Shown here: positions 1-6,698 of the stretch, in pieces
How positions within the stretch are numbered: the first letter of the stretch is position 1
Layout: the number at the start of each line of letters is the position of its first letter
Origin: Gammaproteobacteria bacterium
Lineage (GTDB): Bacteria; Pseudomonadota; Gammaproteobacteria; Competibacterales; Competibacteraceae
DNA: 15,262 bases
Direction: 5' to 3'
Assembly (NCBI GenBank): GCA_003562535.1
Contig: PWUP01000110.1
Coordinates: forward strand, 1-15,262
Notes under the pieces: model-generated
Seen by the model: only the letters and a program-made list of their open reading frames with translations
Told to the model about the DNA's origin: nothing
Databases searched by the model: none
Translations under genes and position numbers: made by a program

Positions 1-1
1 C

Positions 2-1468
2 GTGTTTATGGGGGCCAATGTCGGCACGACGCTGTCCATGCAGTTGATTTCTTTTAAACTCACTGACTACGCTCTGATGGCCATCGCGGTGGGTTTTCTG
101 CTGTCGCTGGTATCACCCTCGCCGTTTATGCGCAGTATTGGCCGCAGTATTCTCGGCTTTGGCTTACTGTTCAAGGGCATGGACATTATGGGCAGTGCCA
201 TCGAGCCGCACCGCGAAGCCCTGCTGCCCTGGCTGGCGTATATCGACGGATCTACCTTAAAGGGTATGCTGCTGGGCACTCTGGTCGCTTGGCTGTTTAC
301 CGCAGTGATTCAAAGCAGTGGGGCGACTATCGGCATGACCTTTGTGCTGATTTCAGCCGGTGTGTTCACCTCCTTGCAACAGGTTTACCCCATTGTGCTC
401 GGCGCTCACCTCGGCACCACCACCACAGCGCTGATTGCTGCCATTGGCTGCGGCATTGAAGGCCGCCGAGGCGCGGTGTCCAATTTGTTTTTTAACGTAT
501 TCAACGTCGCCTTAGGGCTGATTGCCGCCCCGCTGTTTATCCTCGCCATGGAAACCACCTCTGGCGACCTGGTGCGCCAAACGGCTAATCTGCACACGGC
601 GATTATGGTGGTTGCGGCCTTGATGTTACTGCCGTTCAGTTCACGGATTGCTGATCTGATGCGGTTTATGCTGCGCTCCAAACAACCGGTTGCCGAAGCC
701 AGCCACCTCGATCCCGAGCTGATCGAGCGCCCGGAAAACGCACTCACCGGCGTGATTCGCGAATCGCGACGTAATTTGGATATTTTGATCAGCAGTCTCC
801 AGACTGCTAAGACCTTTGTGGCCGACCCTGAGCAGCGCACCTGCCCAGCGGTGGTGCGCACTAATGAAAAATCAGTGGATGAAATCCGTGATGCGACGCA
901 CGCCTACCTCAACCGATTGACCGAACGCTATTTGTCACGACGACAACGGCTGCTGGCTCAGTACCTGTCGAGTATCACCAGCGATATTGAACGCATCGGC
1001 GATTACATCATTCATATCGTGGATACCACTGAACAGCAACGCCGAACCCGCGACAGTCGCTATGACGCGGAAACTCGTGCGGCGCTGCTGGAATTGTTTG
1101 CCCAAGCCGAACAGGTCATCGACGCAACCCGACGGGCTTTAGATCCAGAAACGGCCACTTTTCCCGAGTCAGCGTATGCCATTGAAGAGGCTCGCAATGC
1201 GTTTTCCGAGCGCAGCCAGATCATTCGCCAAGCGGTCAATGACCGGGTGGCCGATCACCAACTGCCCGCCATTGCTGGGCTGTTTTTCAGCAAGCATACC
1301 TTGTGGTTTGACAGCATGGTGCGCCACTGCCGGATGATTGCCCGCGAACAACAGCAGCCATTTTTTGCCTTGAAACCGGCTAAACTGGATCGGATTGAAC
1401 CCCCGGCAAGTGAAAAGCACGGGCCGGTGCATAAACCGGATACCACACCGACCAAGCCGGAAAATTAA
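2..1468 (+). CDS. Na/Pi cotransporter family protein with C-terminal PhoU-like domain (5' end missing)
   Basis: Membrane transporter, probably Na+-coupled phosphate uptake or export (NptA/PNaS family). The reading frame is open at the window edge, so the N-terminus is missing; the visible 488 residues begin inside the first repeat at a GANVGTT motif. The second inverted repeat is complete: QSS at about residues 104-106, then GAHLGTT at 134-140, the paired signature of this family. Several hydrophobic segments run to about residue 215. A helical cytoplasmic tail follows with a PhoU-like pattern (DIERIGD at about 327-333), as in the long bacterial members of about 550-600 residues. By that comparison some 70-100 residues are lost off the left edge. 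The tail ends in a Pro/Lys-rich stretch. It converges on thrC. The family call is firm; the direction of transport and the substrate are inferred from the family. Confidence 0.88.
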   Translation: MFMGANVGTTLSMQLISFKLTDYALMAIAVGFLLSLVSPSPFMRSIGRSILGFGLLFKGMDIMGSAIEPHREALLPWLAYIDGSTLKGMLLGTLVAWLFTAVIQSSGATIGMTFVLISAGVFTSLQQVYPIVLGAHLGTTTTALIAAIGCGIEGRRGAVSNLFFNVFNVALGLIAAPLFILAMETTSGDLVRQTANLHTAIMVVAALMLLPFSSRIADLMRFMLRSKQPVAEASHLDPELIERPENALTGVIRESRRNLDILISSLQTAKTFVADPEQRTCPAVVRTNEKSVDEIRDATHAYLNRLTERYLSRRQRLLAQYLSSITSDIERIGDYIIHIVDTTEQQRRTRDSRYDAETRAALLELFAQAEQVIDATRRALDPETATFPESAYAIEEARNAFSERSQIIRQAVNDRVADHQLPAIAGLFFSKHTLWFDSMVRHCRMIAREQQQPFFALKPAKLDRIEPPASEKHGPVHKPDTTPTKPEN

Positions 1469-1506
1469 GCAAAAACCTAAGCGTTCAGACCCCCTACCTT
1501 AAACAC

Positions 1507-1525
1507 CCTCTCCCTTTGGGAGAGG
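1507..1525. repeat. GC-rich perfect hairpin in the convergent gap (intergenic palindrome, possible two-way terminator)
   Basis: Eight-base perfect stem CCTCTCCC (1507-1514), three-base loop TTT, and complement GGGAGAGG (1518-1525). It sits between the convergent transporter and thrC stop codons. Neither side has a proper run of T (ACTGGGG follows on +; only TTT a few bases beyond the stem on -), so a classical intrinsic terminator is uncertain. From general knowledge, short palindromes with a CTCTCCC...GGGAGAG core are common dispersed intergenic elements in proteobacterial genomes, and this may be one copy. No second copy was noticed in the window. Confidence 0.55.
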
Positions 1526-1542
1526 ACTGGGGTAATCAGCAG

Positions 1543-2955
1543 CTAACTCTCAATCTGATCAACGATATACTTTCTAACCGCCTGCGCTTCGGCGGGTAAC
1601 ACCTCAACATACTGGGGCAAGGTTTCTAAATCGTCTAAACCTTCTGGGCGCGGTGGCCGAAACCCTAGAGCTTCCTCAATTGCGGCTTCGAATTTTGCCG
1701 CCAAAGCCGTCTCCTGACAGATCATGGGCACAGCCGGATCACGGTACTCTAAGCCCACTTTCACGCCATCAGCGGTGTGGGTGTCGATGATGTCACCGTA
1801 GTGCTCGTAGACCCAGCGGATCGTCCGCATACGATCTGCGTGGGTACTGGTGCCCGACACAAAGCCATACTGAGCGATCTCCGCCCAATAAGGCGTGGTG
1901 CGCAAATCAAAACCGCCCTGTTCGCGCACTTGCCGCCATAACTGGCTGACTACGGTGGGGTCACGCCCGACGAGATCAAACACAAAGCGCTCAAAATTCG
2001 AGGCTTTAGAAATATCCATCGACGGGCTGCTGGTGTGTTGCACTTCGGCAGTAGGACGCACCCGATAAACCCCAGTGCGGAAAAACTCATCGAGGACATT
2101 ATTTTCGTTAGTGGCGATAATCAGGCGTCGCAACGGCAACCCCATACAGCGGGCGATATGTCCAGCGTAAATATTCCCGAAATTCCCCGAGGGCACGACC
2201 ATATCAACGGGCTGGCTGTCGTGGTCAGTCACGGCAAAATACGCCTTAAAGTAATAGACGATTTGCGCCACCACCCGCCCCCAGTTAATCGAGTTGACCG
2301 CGCCAATCCGGTACTGGTTTTTAAATTCTGCATCCTCGTTCAGCGCCTTGACGATGTCTTGGCAGTCATCGAAAACGCCACGGATGGCCAGATTAAAAAT
2401 ATTCGGCTCATTGAGGGAAAACATCTGCGCGGCTTGAAAAGGGCTGGTTTTGCCGTGCGGCGAGAGCATAAACACTCGGATATTGGCTTGACCGCGCATG
2501 GCGTACTCGGCACTGGAGCCGGTATCGCCCGATGTCGCCCCAAGAATGTTTAACGTCGCTCCGTGCTGCGCCAGAACATGGCTGAATAAGCGCCCTAAAA
2601 GCTGCATGGCGATGTCCTTAAACGCCAAGGTCGGCCCATTGGACAGCCCCAGAATATGCACACCCGGCATTAGGGGGCGCAGAGGCGTAATATCGGGGGT
2701 GGCGAAAATCTCAGCCGTGTACGTCTGGGCGATTAATTCAGCCAAAACAGTCGCGGGCAAGTCATCGACATAACGACTGATAATGGCTGTAGCCAGTTGC
2801 GGGTAATCCAAGTGACGCCAAGCCGCTAAGGTGGTCGCATCTATGGTAGGATAGTACTCAGGGATTACCAACCCACCGTCCGGTGCTAAACCACCGATTA
2901 AAATGTCACAAAACTGTTGCGGAGCCATCCCACCGCGGGTACTTAGGTAGCGCAT
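1543..2955 (-). CDS. thrC: Threonine synthase (EC 4.2.3.1)
   Basis: Last step of threonine biosynthesis: PLP-dependent conversion of O-phospho-L-homoserine to threonine, in the cytoplasm. The 470-residue length matches the long threonine synthases of pseudomonads and relatives. The N-terminus has the family pattern RYLSTRGG near residues 2-9. The PLP lysine lies in NGPTLAFKD at K113. A phosphate/PLP loop GATSGDTGSS follows, then SGNFGNIYAG in the catalytic domain. The start is ATG at 2955-2953, preceded by only a weak TGAG-like ribosome site. The usual partners, homoserine dehydrogenase and homoserine kinase, are not visible; they may lie elsewhere, since nothing else in this strand unit precedes it. 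The gene is intact. Confidence 0.97.
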   Translation of the reverse strand: MRYLSTRGGMAPQQFCDILIGGLAPDGGLVIPEYYPTIDATTLAAWRHLDYPQLATAIISRYVDDLPATVLAELIAQTYTAEIFATPDITPLRPLMPGVHILGLSNGPTLAFKDIAMQLLGRLFSHVLAQHGATLNILGATSGDTGSSAEYAMRGQANIRVFMLSPHGKTSPFQAAQMFSLNEPNIFNLAIRGVFDDCQDIVKALNEDAEFKNQYRIGAVNSINWGRVVAQIVYYFKAYFAVTDHDSQPVDMVVPSGNFGNIYAGHIARCMGLPLRRLIIATNENNVLDEFFRTGVYRVRPTAEVQHTSSPSMDISKASNFERFVFDLVGRDPTVVSQLWRQVREQGGFDLRTTPYWAEIAQYGFVSGTSTHADRMRTIRWVYEHYGDIIDTHTADGVKVGLEYRDPAVPMICQETALAAKFEAAIEEALGFRPPRPEGLDDLETLPQYVEVLPAEAQAVRKYIVDQIES

Positions 2956-3023
2956 GCTCAGTGTGTCCGTTGTTCGATAGTGGCCACATTGTACTCACAG
3001 CAGCGCTTATCGGCACAGCCCCG

Positions 3024-3053
3024 CTTACAATATCTCAACGACACTACTATAAT
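3024..3053 (+). promoter_or_regulatory. Sigma-70-type promoter for the SixA-like gene
   Basis: A perfect -10 box TATAAT lies at 3048-3053. CTTACA at 3024-3029 matches four of six -35 bases with an 18-base spacer (TTACAA at 3025-3030 gives 17 bases but a poorer match). It faces the phosphatase gene about 70 bases downstream. This is a motif call with no experimental support. Confidence 0.5.
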
Positions 3054-3105
3054 TAATCTTTTTTCCTGTCTATGGATATCTATCATTCGCTTTATTCATT
3101 GCCTC

Positions 3106-3112
3106 AAGGAGG
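3106..3112 (+). promoter_or_regulatory. Strong ribosome binding site of the SixA-like gene
   Basis: AAGGAGG, a nearly full anti-16S match, ends ten bases before the ATG at 3123. It fixes that start and predicts efficient translation, in contrast to the weak sites of most other genes here. Confidence 0.75.
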
Positions 3113-3122
3113 CCATTAACTG

Positions 3123-3635
3123 ATGATTCGAGAACTTATTGTGTTGCGCCATGCTAAATCAGACTGGAACACTAAGGCAGCTCGCGATTTTGATCGCCCG
3201 CTTGCTAAGCGAGGTGTGAAGGCCGCTAAAAAAATGGGCCATTGGATGCAGCGGCAAGAAATTATGCCGGATTACATCATCACCTCACCCGCTAAACGGG
3301 CACAACAAACGCTACGGCGCCTCGGCAAAGTTCTCGAGTTCGATGATAAACTCATCCATACCGACAAACGCATTTATGAAGCCAATGTCGAGACCTTGCT
3401 TAACGTGCTGGCTGACTGCCCCAGCGAGCCACAGCGCGTTATGCTCGTGGGTCATAACCCCGGGTTAGAAATGTTGCTGCTCTATCTTTGCCCCGAAGCG
3501 TCACAATTGGATGTGGCCAAGTTGATGCCCACAGCCGCTTTAGCTCGGGTGGAAATGCCCGCAGATTGGTCAAATTTATCGGCCAATAGCGGCCATTTAT
3601 TACACATCCAGCGGCCTCGGCAACTGGACACCTAA
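3123..3635 (+). CDS. sixA: SixA-like phosphohistidine phosphatase, histidine phosphatase superfamily
   Basis: Small cytoplasmic phosphatase of 170 residues (E. coli SixA is 161). Known SixA proteins remove phosphate from histidine residues of phosphocarriers, such as histidine phosphotransfer domains or the nitrogen PTS protein. The sequence shows the superfamily signature near the start, LRHAKSDW with R9 and the phospho-accepting H10. The phosphate-pocket arginine follows in SPAKRA (R59), and the second catalytic histidine in VGHNPG (H111). The ATG start is supported by a strong ribosome site and a TATAAT promoter. It appears monocistronic and converges on the ArsR gene. The family is certain; a phosphohistidine substrate is inferred from similarity. 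An Hpt-containing kinase lies in the same window, but the two are 9 kb apart. Confidence 0.88.
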   Translation: MIRELIVLRHAKSDWNTKAARDFDRPLAKRGVKAAKKMGHWMQRQEIMPDYIITSPAKRAQQTLRRLGKVLEFDDKLIHTDKRIYEANVETLLNVLADCPSEPQRVMLVGHNPGLEMLLLYLCPEASQLDVAKLMPTAALARVEMPADWSNLSANSGHLLHIQRPRQLDT

Positions 3636-3696
3636 GCCCGCTACCGCCAACCCATCATCAGCAACGATCTGAACGGCGAGTGTGCGCCCCGTGTTA

Positions 3697-4026
3697 TCAA
3701 GGCTCAGGTGCGCAGTACAAGGTGTATAACACTTCGATGATACGGCTCGCCGCCTCCCCGTTCAGCGAGTAGAAGATGGTTTGAGCAACCCGCCGCGTTT
3801 TCACCAATCGATCTTGCCGCAGTCGTGCTAAATGCTGAGACAAGGCCGACTGCCCTAAGCCGATGGCGCGTTGTATTTGCCCTACCGACATCTCGCCTTG
3901 ATGCAGGTAACATAAAATCAGCAAACGGTGCTCATTGCTTAAGGCTTTAAGCATCTCACTGGCTTGACGTGCGGAGTCACGCAAGGCGTGTAAATCCGCA
4001 GTGCTAGGCTGGGCGGCTGTATTCAA
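3697..4026 (-). CDS. ArsR-family HTH repressor, BigR/SqrR/YgaV-like persulfide-sensor type
   Basis: DNA-binding winged-helix repressor of 109 residues. The segment LKALSNEHRLLIL (about 26-38) is the typical ArsR opening; the recognition region lies around 46-80 (SALSQHLARLRQDRLVKTRR). It has no metal-binding ELCVCDL motif. Its only two cysteines are C39, at the end of the first helix (ILCYL), and C105, near the C-terminus (LYCAPEP). Their spacing of 66 equals that of the reactive pairs of SqrR (C41/C107) and BigR (C42/C108), which form a polysulfide bridge on exposure to persulfide and release DNA. The start is TTG at 4026-4024, one base after the ilvE stop, with GGTGGA as ribosome site; the first ATG, at residue 25, would remove the N-terminal helix. 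Translation is probably coupled to ilvE. The fold is certain; the ligand is inferred. Confidence 0.85.
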   Translation of the reverse strand: MNTAAQPSTADLHALRDSARQASEMLKALSNEHRLLILCYLHQGEMSVGQIQRAIGLGQSALSQHLARLRQDRLVKTRRVAQTIFYSLNGEAASRIIEVLYTLYCAPEP

Positions 4027-4027
4027 A

Positions 4028-5122
4028 TTAATCCACCGGGGAGGCTTCAGTCACCGCCATTTGGCGGATCCAGCCGTGAGAGTCCGGGGTTTCACCGTAT
4101 TGCAGGGCGGTAAGCTGGTTAAACAACTGCGCGGTCAACTCTCCGGTACCGCCGTTGCCGATCCGGTAGTCACGCCCCTGATAGCCGATACGGCCAATAG
4201 GCGCCACCACCGAAGCCGTACCCGCACCAAACGCTTCCCGAACCAGTCCAGATTCAATACCGGCAGTCACCTCGTCAATACTGAGCAACCGCTGCTCACA
4301 GGCGATCCCCTGCTCCGCCAGTAATGTCAAAATACTGTCGCGAGTTACACCAGGCAGTATGGTGCCCCGCAGCGGCGGAGTGACGACCGTATCAGCGAAG
4401 CGGAAAAAAATATTCATCTGCCCTACTTCTTCGATGTAACGGTGCTCAACGCCGTCTAGCCACAGGGCTTGATCGTAACCTGCCGCGTTGCTGCACTGAC
4501 CGGGCAGCAAACTGGCGGCATAATTGCCCGCAGTTTTCGCAAACCCTGTACCGCCGGGTGCGGCGCGCGTGTAATGCTCTTGAACTTGCAAGGCGACCCC
4601 TTGGCCTTCATTTTTAAAATAAATCCGTGCCGGTGCCGTCATGATAACGAATAAAAACTCGCGTGAGGGACGCACCTCAAGGTGTTCCTCGATACCAATC
4701 ATCAGCGGGCGAATATACAGCGACTCCCCCGCACCGCAGGGAATCCACGCCTGATCCACGGCGACCAGCGCCTCGATGGCGGCTTCAAACCACCCATCCG
4801 GCAATGGCGGCATACACAAACGCTGGCAGGACTCGGCCAAGCGCCGGGCATTGGCATCGGGACGAAACAGCCGAATCACCCCATCCACTCCGCGAAAGGC
4901 TTTCAGCCCCTCAAATACCGTTTGACCGTAGTGTAAACTGGCCACACCGGGGGCCATCGGCACCGGACCATAGGGGCGAATCTGCGGATTACCCCATGCA
5001 TTATCGCGATACTCCAAGGTGAACATATGGTCAGCATATACCCCGCCAAAACCGAGGCTCCCCCAATCCACTTGCGACCAGCGACTCACCGAGGTGCGTT
5101 CAACACGCAACTGAGATAACAT
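4028..5122 (-). CDS. ilvE: Branched-chain amino acid aminotransferase (EC 2.6.1.42)
   Basis: PLP-dependent (fold type IV) transamination linking leucine, isoleucine and valine with their 2-oxo acids and glutamate; cytoplasmic. About 364 residues, so it is the longer eukaryote-like/Bacillus-like BCAT class, not the roughly 309-residue E. coli class. Motifs (numbered from ATG at 5122): HYGQTVFEGLKAFR near 64-77, PLP lysine in GGTGFAKTAGNYAAS at about K196, EEVGQMNIFF near 231-240 and LRGTILPGVTRDS near 251-263. The in-frame GTG at 5134 has no ribosome site, whereas GGAGAG (5132-5127) stands correctly before the ATG at 5122, so that ATG is chosen. The stop is one base from the start of the ArsR gene, giving an unusual ilvE-arsR pair. 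No leucine/valine-rich leader peptide or attenuator was seen upstream. Confidence 0.95.
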   Translation of the reverse strand: MLSQLRVERTSVSRWSQVDWGSLGFGGVYADHMFTLEYRDNAWGNPQIRPYGPVPMAPGVASLHYGQTVFEGLKAFRGVDGVIRLFRPDANARRLAESCQRLCMPPLPDGWFEAAIEALVAVDQAWIPCGAGESLYIRPLMIGIEEHLEVRPSREFLFVIMTAPARIYFKNEGQGVALQVQEHYTRAAPGGTGFAKTAGNYAASLLPGQCSNAAGYDQALWLDGVEHRYIEEVGQMNIFFRFADTVVTPPLRGTILPGVTRDSILTLLAEQGIACEQRLLSIDEVTAGIESGLVREAFGAGTASVVAPIGRIGYQGRDYRIGNGGTGELTAQLFNQLTALQYGETPDSHGWIRQMAVTEASPVD

Positions 5123-5126
5123 AATA

Positions 5127-5132
5127 CTCTCC
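5127..5132 (-). promoter_or_regulatory. Ribosome binding site deciding the ilvE start
   Basis: GGAGAG on the minus strand (CTCTCC on plus), with GGAG six bases from the ATG at 5122. It lies downstream of, and partly overlaps, the alternative GTG codon at 5134-5132, so it can serve only the ATG. Confidence 0.7.
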
Positions 5133-5150
5133 ACAAAGAACGAAGGTATG

Positions 5151-5179
5151 ATGTTACCGCTTCACTCTGTGTCTCACAA
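5151..5179 (-). promoter_or_regulatory. Candidate ilvE-arsR promoter
   Basis: On the minus strand, TTGTGA (plus 5179-5174) is followed after exactly 17 bases by TAACAT (plus 5156-5151). Each box matches four of six consensus bases. It lies about 30 bases upstream of the ilvE ATG. Its -35 box almost coincides with that of the opposing candidate promoter. Confidence 0.35.
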
Positions 5180-5201
5180 TCACTGTTCTATCCGATATAT
5201 T
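5173..5201 (+). promoter_or_regulatory. Candidate promoter of the DASS-rsmC-tauE operon
   Basis: CTCACA (5173-5178, four of six -35 bases), a 17-base spacer, then TATATT (5196-5201, five of six). The predicted transcript starts about 20-25 bases before the ATG at 5234. It overlaps the divergent ilvE promoter, so a single bound regulator could affect both. Confidence 0.35.
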
Positions 5202-5233
5202 CCGTACACTGACACTAGCTCTGCACTCGATTC

Positions 5234-6697
5234 ATGACTCCACACGACACGATCTCTAATCGGCGTCTCGGCGGGTTGCTGCTCGGCCCCGCCCTATTGA
5301 TACTGTTGCTGATCCTGCCCACACCGCAAGGGCTGGACCCAGCCGCTTGGCGGGTTGCGGCACTCACCCTGTTGATGGCCACTTGGTGGGTCACTGAGGC
5401 TGTGCCCACAGCGGTCACCGCTCTGCTGCCTTTGCCGTTATTGCCACTGCTGGGTGTGGCGGATATTCATACGGTTGCCGCTCCCTACGCCAACCCCGTC
5501 ATTTTTCTATTTCTGGGGGGATTTTTACTGGCATTGGCTTTGCAACATTCCGGTCTGCATCGGCGTTTAGCCATGGCGATTGTGCGCGTTTCAGGGGATC
5601 GACCCAACCGGCTGATTGCGGGATTTATGCTGGCCACTGCGGGGTTAAGCATGTGGGTCAGCAACACCGCAACAGCGGCTTTAATGCTGCCGGTGGCGTT
5701 GTCCGTAGCCACCCTGCTCGGTCCGATTCGCGGCAGCCAAGACGATACCGATCACTTTACCCCAGCTCTGCTGCTGGCCATTGCCTTTTCCGCTTCTGTC
5801 GGCGGTGTAGCCACCTTAATCGGCACCCCACCCAATGCCCTGCTGGCAGCGCATTTAAGCCAACAGCATGACATCCAAATCGGGTTTGCTCAATGGATGA
5901 TCCTAGGCTTACCACTATCGCTGACGCTGTTGGTCATCATCTGGCTGTTGTTAACCCGAGTCAGTTACCGAGTGCCCGCTGACCCTATCTCCGGTGTTGC
6001 TGCGATGTTAGCCACGGAAAGCAGCAAGCTTGGGCGACCCAATGGGGCGGAAATTGGTGCGGGTACGGTGTTTATATTGACCGGTCTGGCGTGGATGCTA
6101 CGCCCTTGGCTAGAGCAACGTCTGCCCGAGGGGGTACACTTGAGCGATGCCGGCATTGCCATGTGCGCGGGTATTCTTTTGTTCATGATCCCCAGCGACT
6201 GGCGGCGGGGTCGGTTTTTGCTCGATTGGAATGCGACGCGGGAACTGCCTTGGGGGGTGCTGCTGTTGTTTGGCGGTGGGCTGAGTCTTGGTGCAGCCAT
6301 CGGCGATAGCGGTCTGGCGGATTGGCTGGCGCAACAGGTGTTAGCCCCCGGTCAACTGCCCCTGATTGTGCTCATCGCCCTGGTGGCGTTATTGGTCAAT
6401 ACCATCAGTCATTTCACCAGCAATACGGCGGCCACGGCGACGTTTCTGCCGCTGCTGGCGGGCTTGGCCGCAACTCTGGGCATCGCCCCACTGTGGCTAT
6501 TATTACCCGCGACCCTAGCGGCGTCCTGTGTGTTCATGTTGCCCGTTGCTACACCGCCCAACGCCATTATCTTCGGCAGTGGTATGCTGAGTGTGGCGCA
6601 GATGGTACGCGCCGGGGTTTTGGTCAATTTCGCGGCTTTAGGTTTAATCGTATTGCTGGTGTTAGTATTCCCTTGGCAGTGGCTGTTTGGACAGTGA
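5234..6697 (+). CDS. DASS/SLC13-family Na+-coupled anion symporter (dicarboxylate or sulfate)
   Basis: Polytopic inner-membrane transporter of 487 residues, the normal length for the divalent anion:Na+ symporter family. It has the duplicated elevator-type signature: SNT at 143-145 with GTPPNA at 197-202 in the first repeat, and SNT at 396-398 with ATPPNA at 439-444 in the second. In structurally studied members (VcINDY) these loops bind Na+ and the carboxylate or sulfate. About a dozen hydrophobic segments are visible. Substrate (succinate/malate/citrate-like, sulfate, or other oxyanion) cannot be decided. ATG at 5234 lacks a clear ribosome site. It heads an apparent operon: its stop is one base from the methyltransferase ATG, and a TauE/SafE transporter follows. 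It is divergent from ilvE-arsR. Confidence 0.9.
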   Translation: MTPHDTISNRRLGGLLLGPALLILLLILPTPQGLDPAAWRVAALTLLMATWWVTEAVPTAVTALLPLPLLPLLGVADIHTVAAPYANPVIFLFLGGFLLALALQHSGLHRRLAMAIVRVSGDRPNRLIAGFMLATAGLSMWVSNTATAALMLPVALSVATLLGPIRGSQDDTDHFTPALLLAIAFSASVGGVATLIGTPPNALLAAHLSQQHDIQIGFAQWMILGLPLSLTLLVIIWLLLTRVSYRVPADPISGVAAMLATESSKLGRPNGAEIGAGTVFILTGLAWMLRPWLEQRLPEGVHLSDAGIAMCAGILLFMIPSDWRRGRFLLDWNATRELPWGVLLLFGGGLSLGAAIGDSGLADWLAQQVLAPGQLPLIVLIALVALLVNTISHFTSNTAATATFLPLLAGLAATLGIAPLWLLLPATLAASCVFMLPVATPPNAIIFGSGMLSVAQMVRAGVLVNFAALGLIVLLVLVFPWQWLFGQ

Positions 6698-6698
6698 C

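Noticed and set aside
2035..2553. 172-residue plus-strand open frame inside thrC
   Set aside because: Antisense to a full-length thrC whose motifs read cleanly; composition is a codon shadow with no family resemblance or ribosome site.
2956..3022. TACAAT on the minus strand (plus 2993-2988) as the thrC promoter
   Set aside because: A fair -10 box, but no acceptable -35 at 16-18 bases, so it is not listed as a feature.
3675..3688. GGCG...CGCC hairpin between sixA and arsR as a terminator
   Set aside because: Only a four-base stem with no T-run; likely chance in GC-rich sequence.
3697..4026. Metal-sensing ArsR/SmtB interpretation
   Set aside because: The CxC helix-3 motif and the His/Asp-rich C-terminal metal site are absent; the two cysteines fit the persulfide-sensor spacing better.
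5123..5134. GTG at 5134 as the ilvE start
   Set aside because: No ribosome site before it, whereas GGAGAG precedes the ATG at 5122 at the right distance.
5135..5233. Attenuator or leader peptide upstream of ilvE
   Set aside because: No short open frame rich in Leu/Ile/Val codons and no terminator/antiterminator hairpin pair in this gap.
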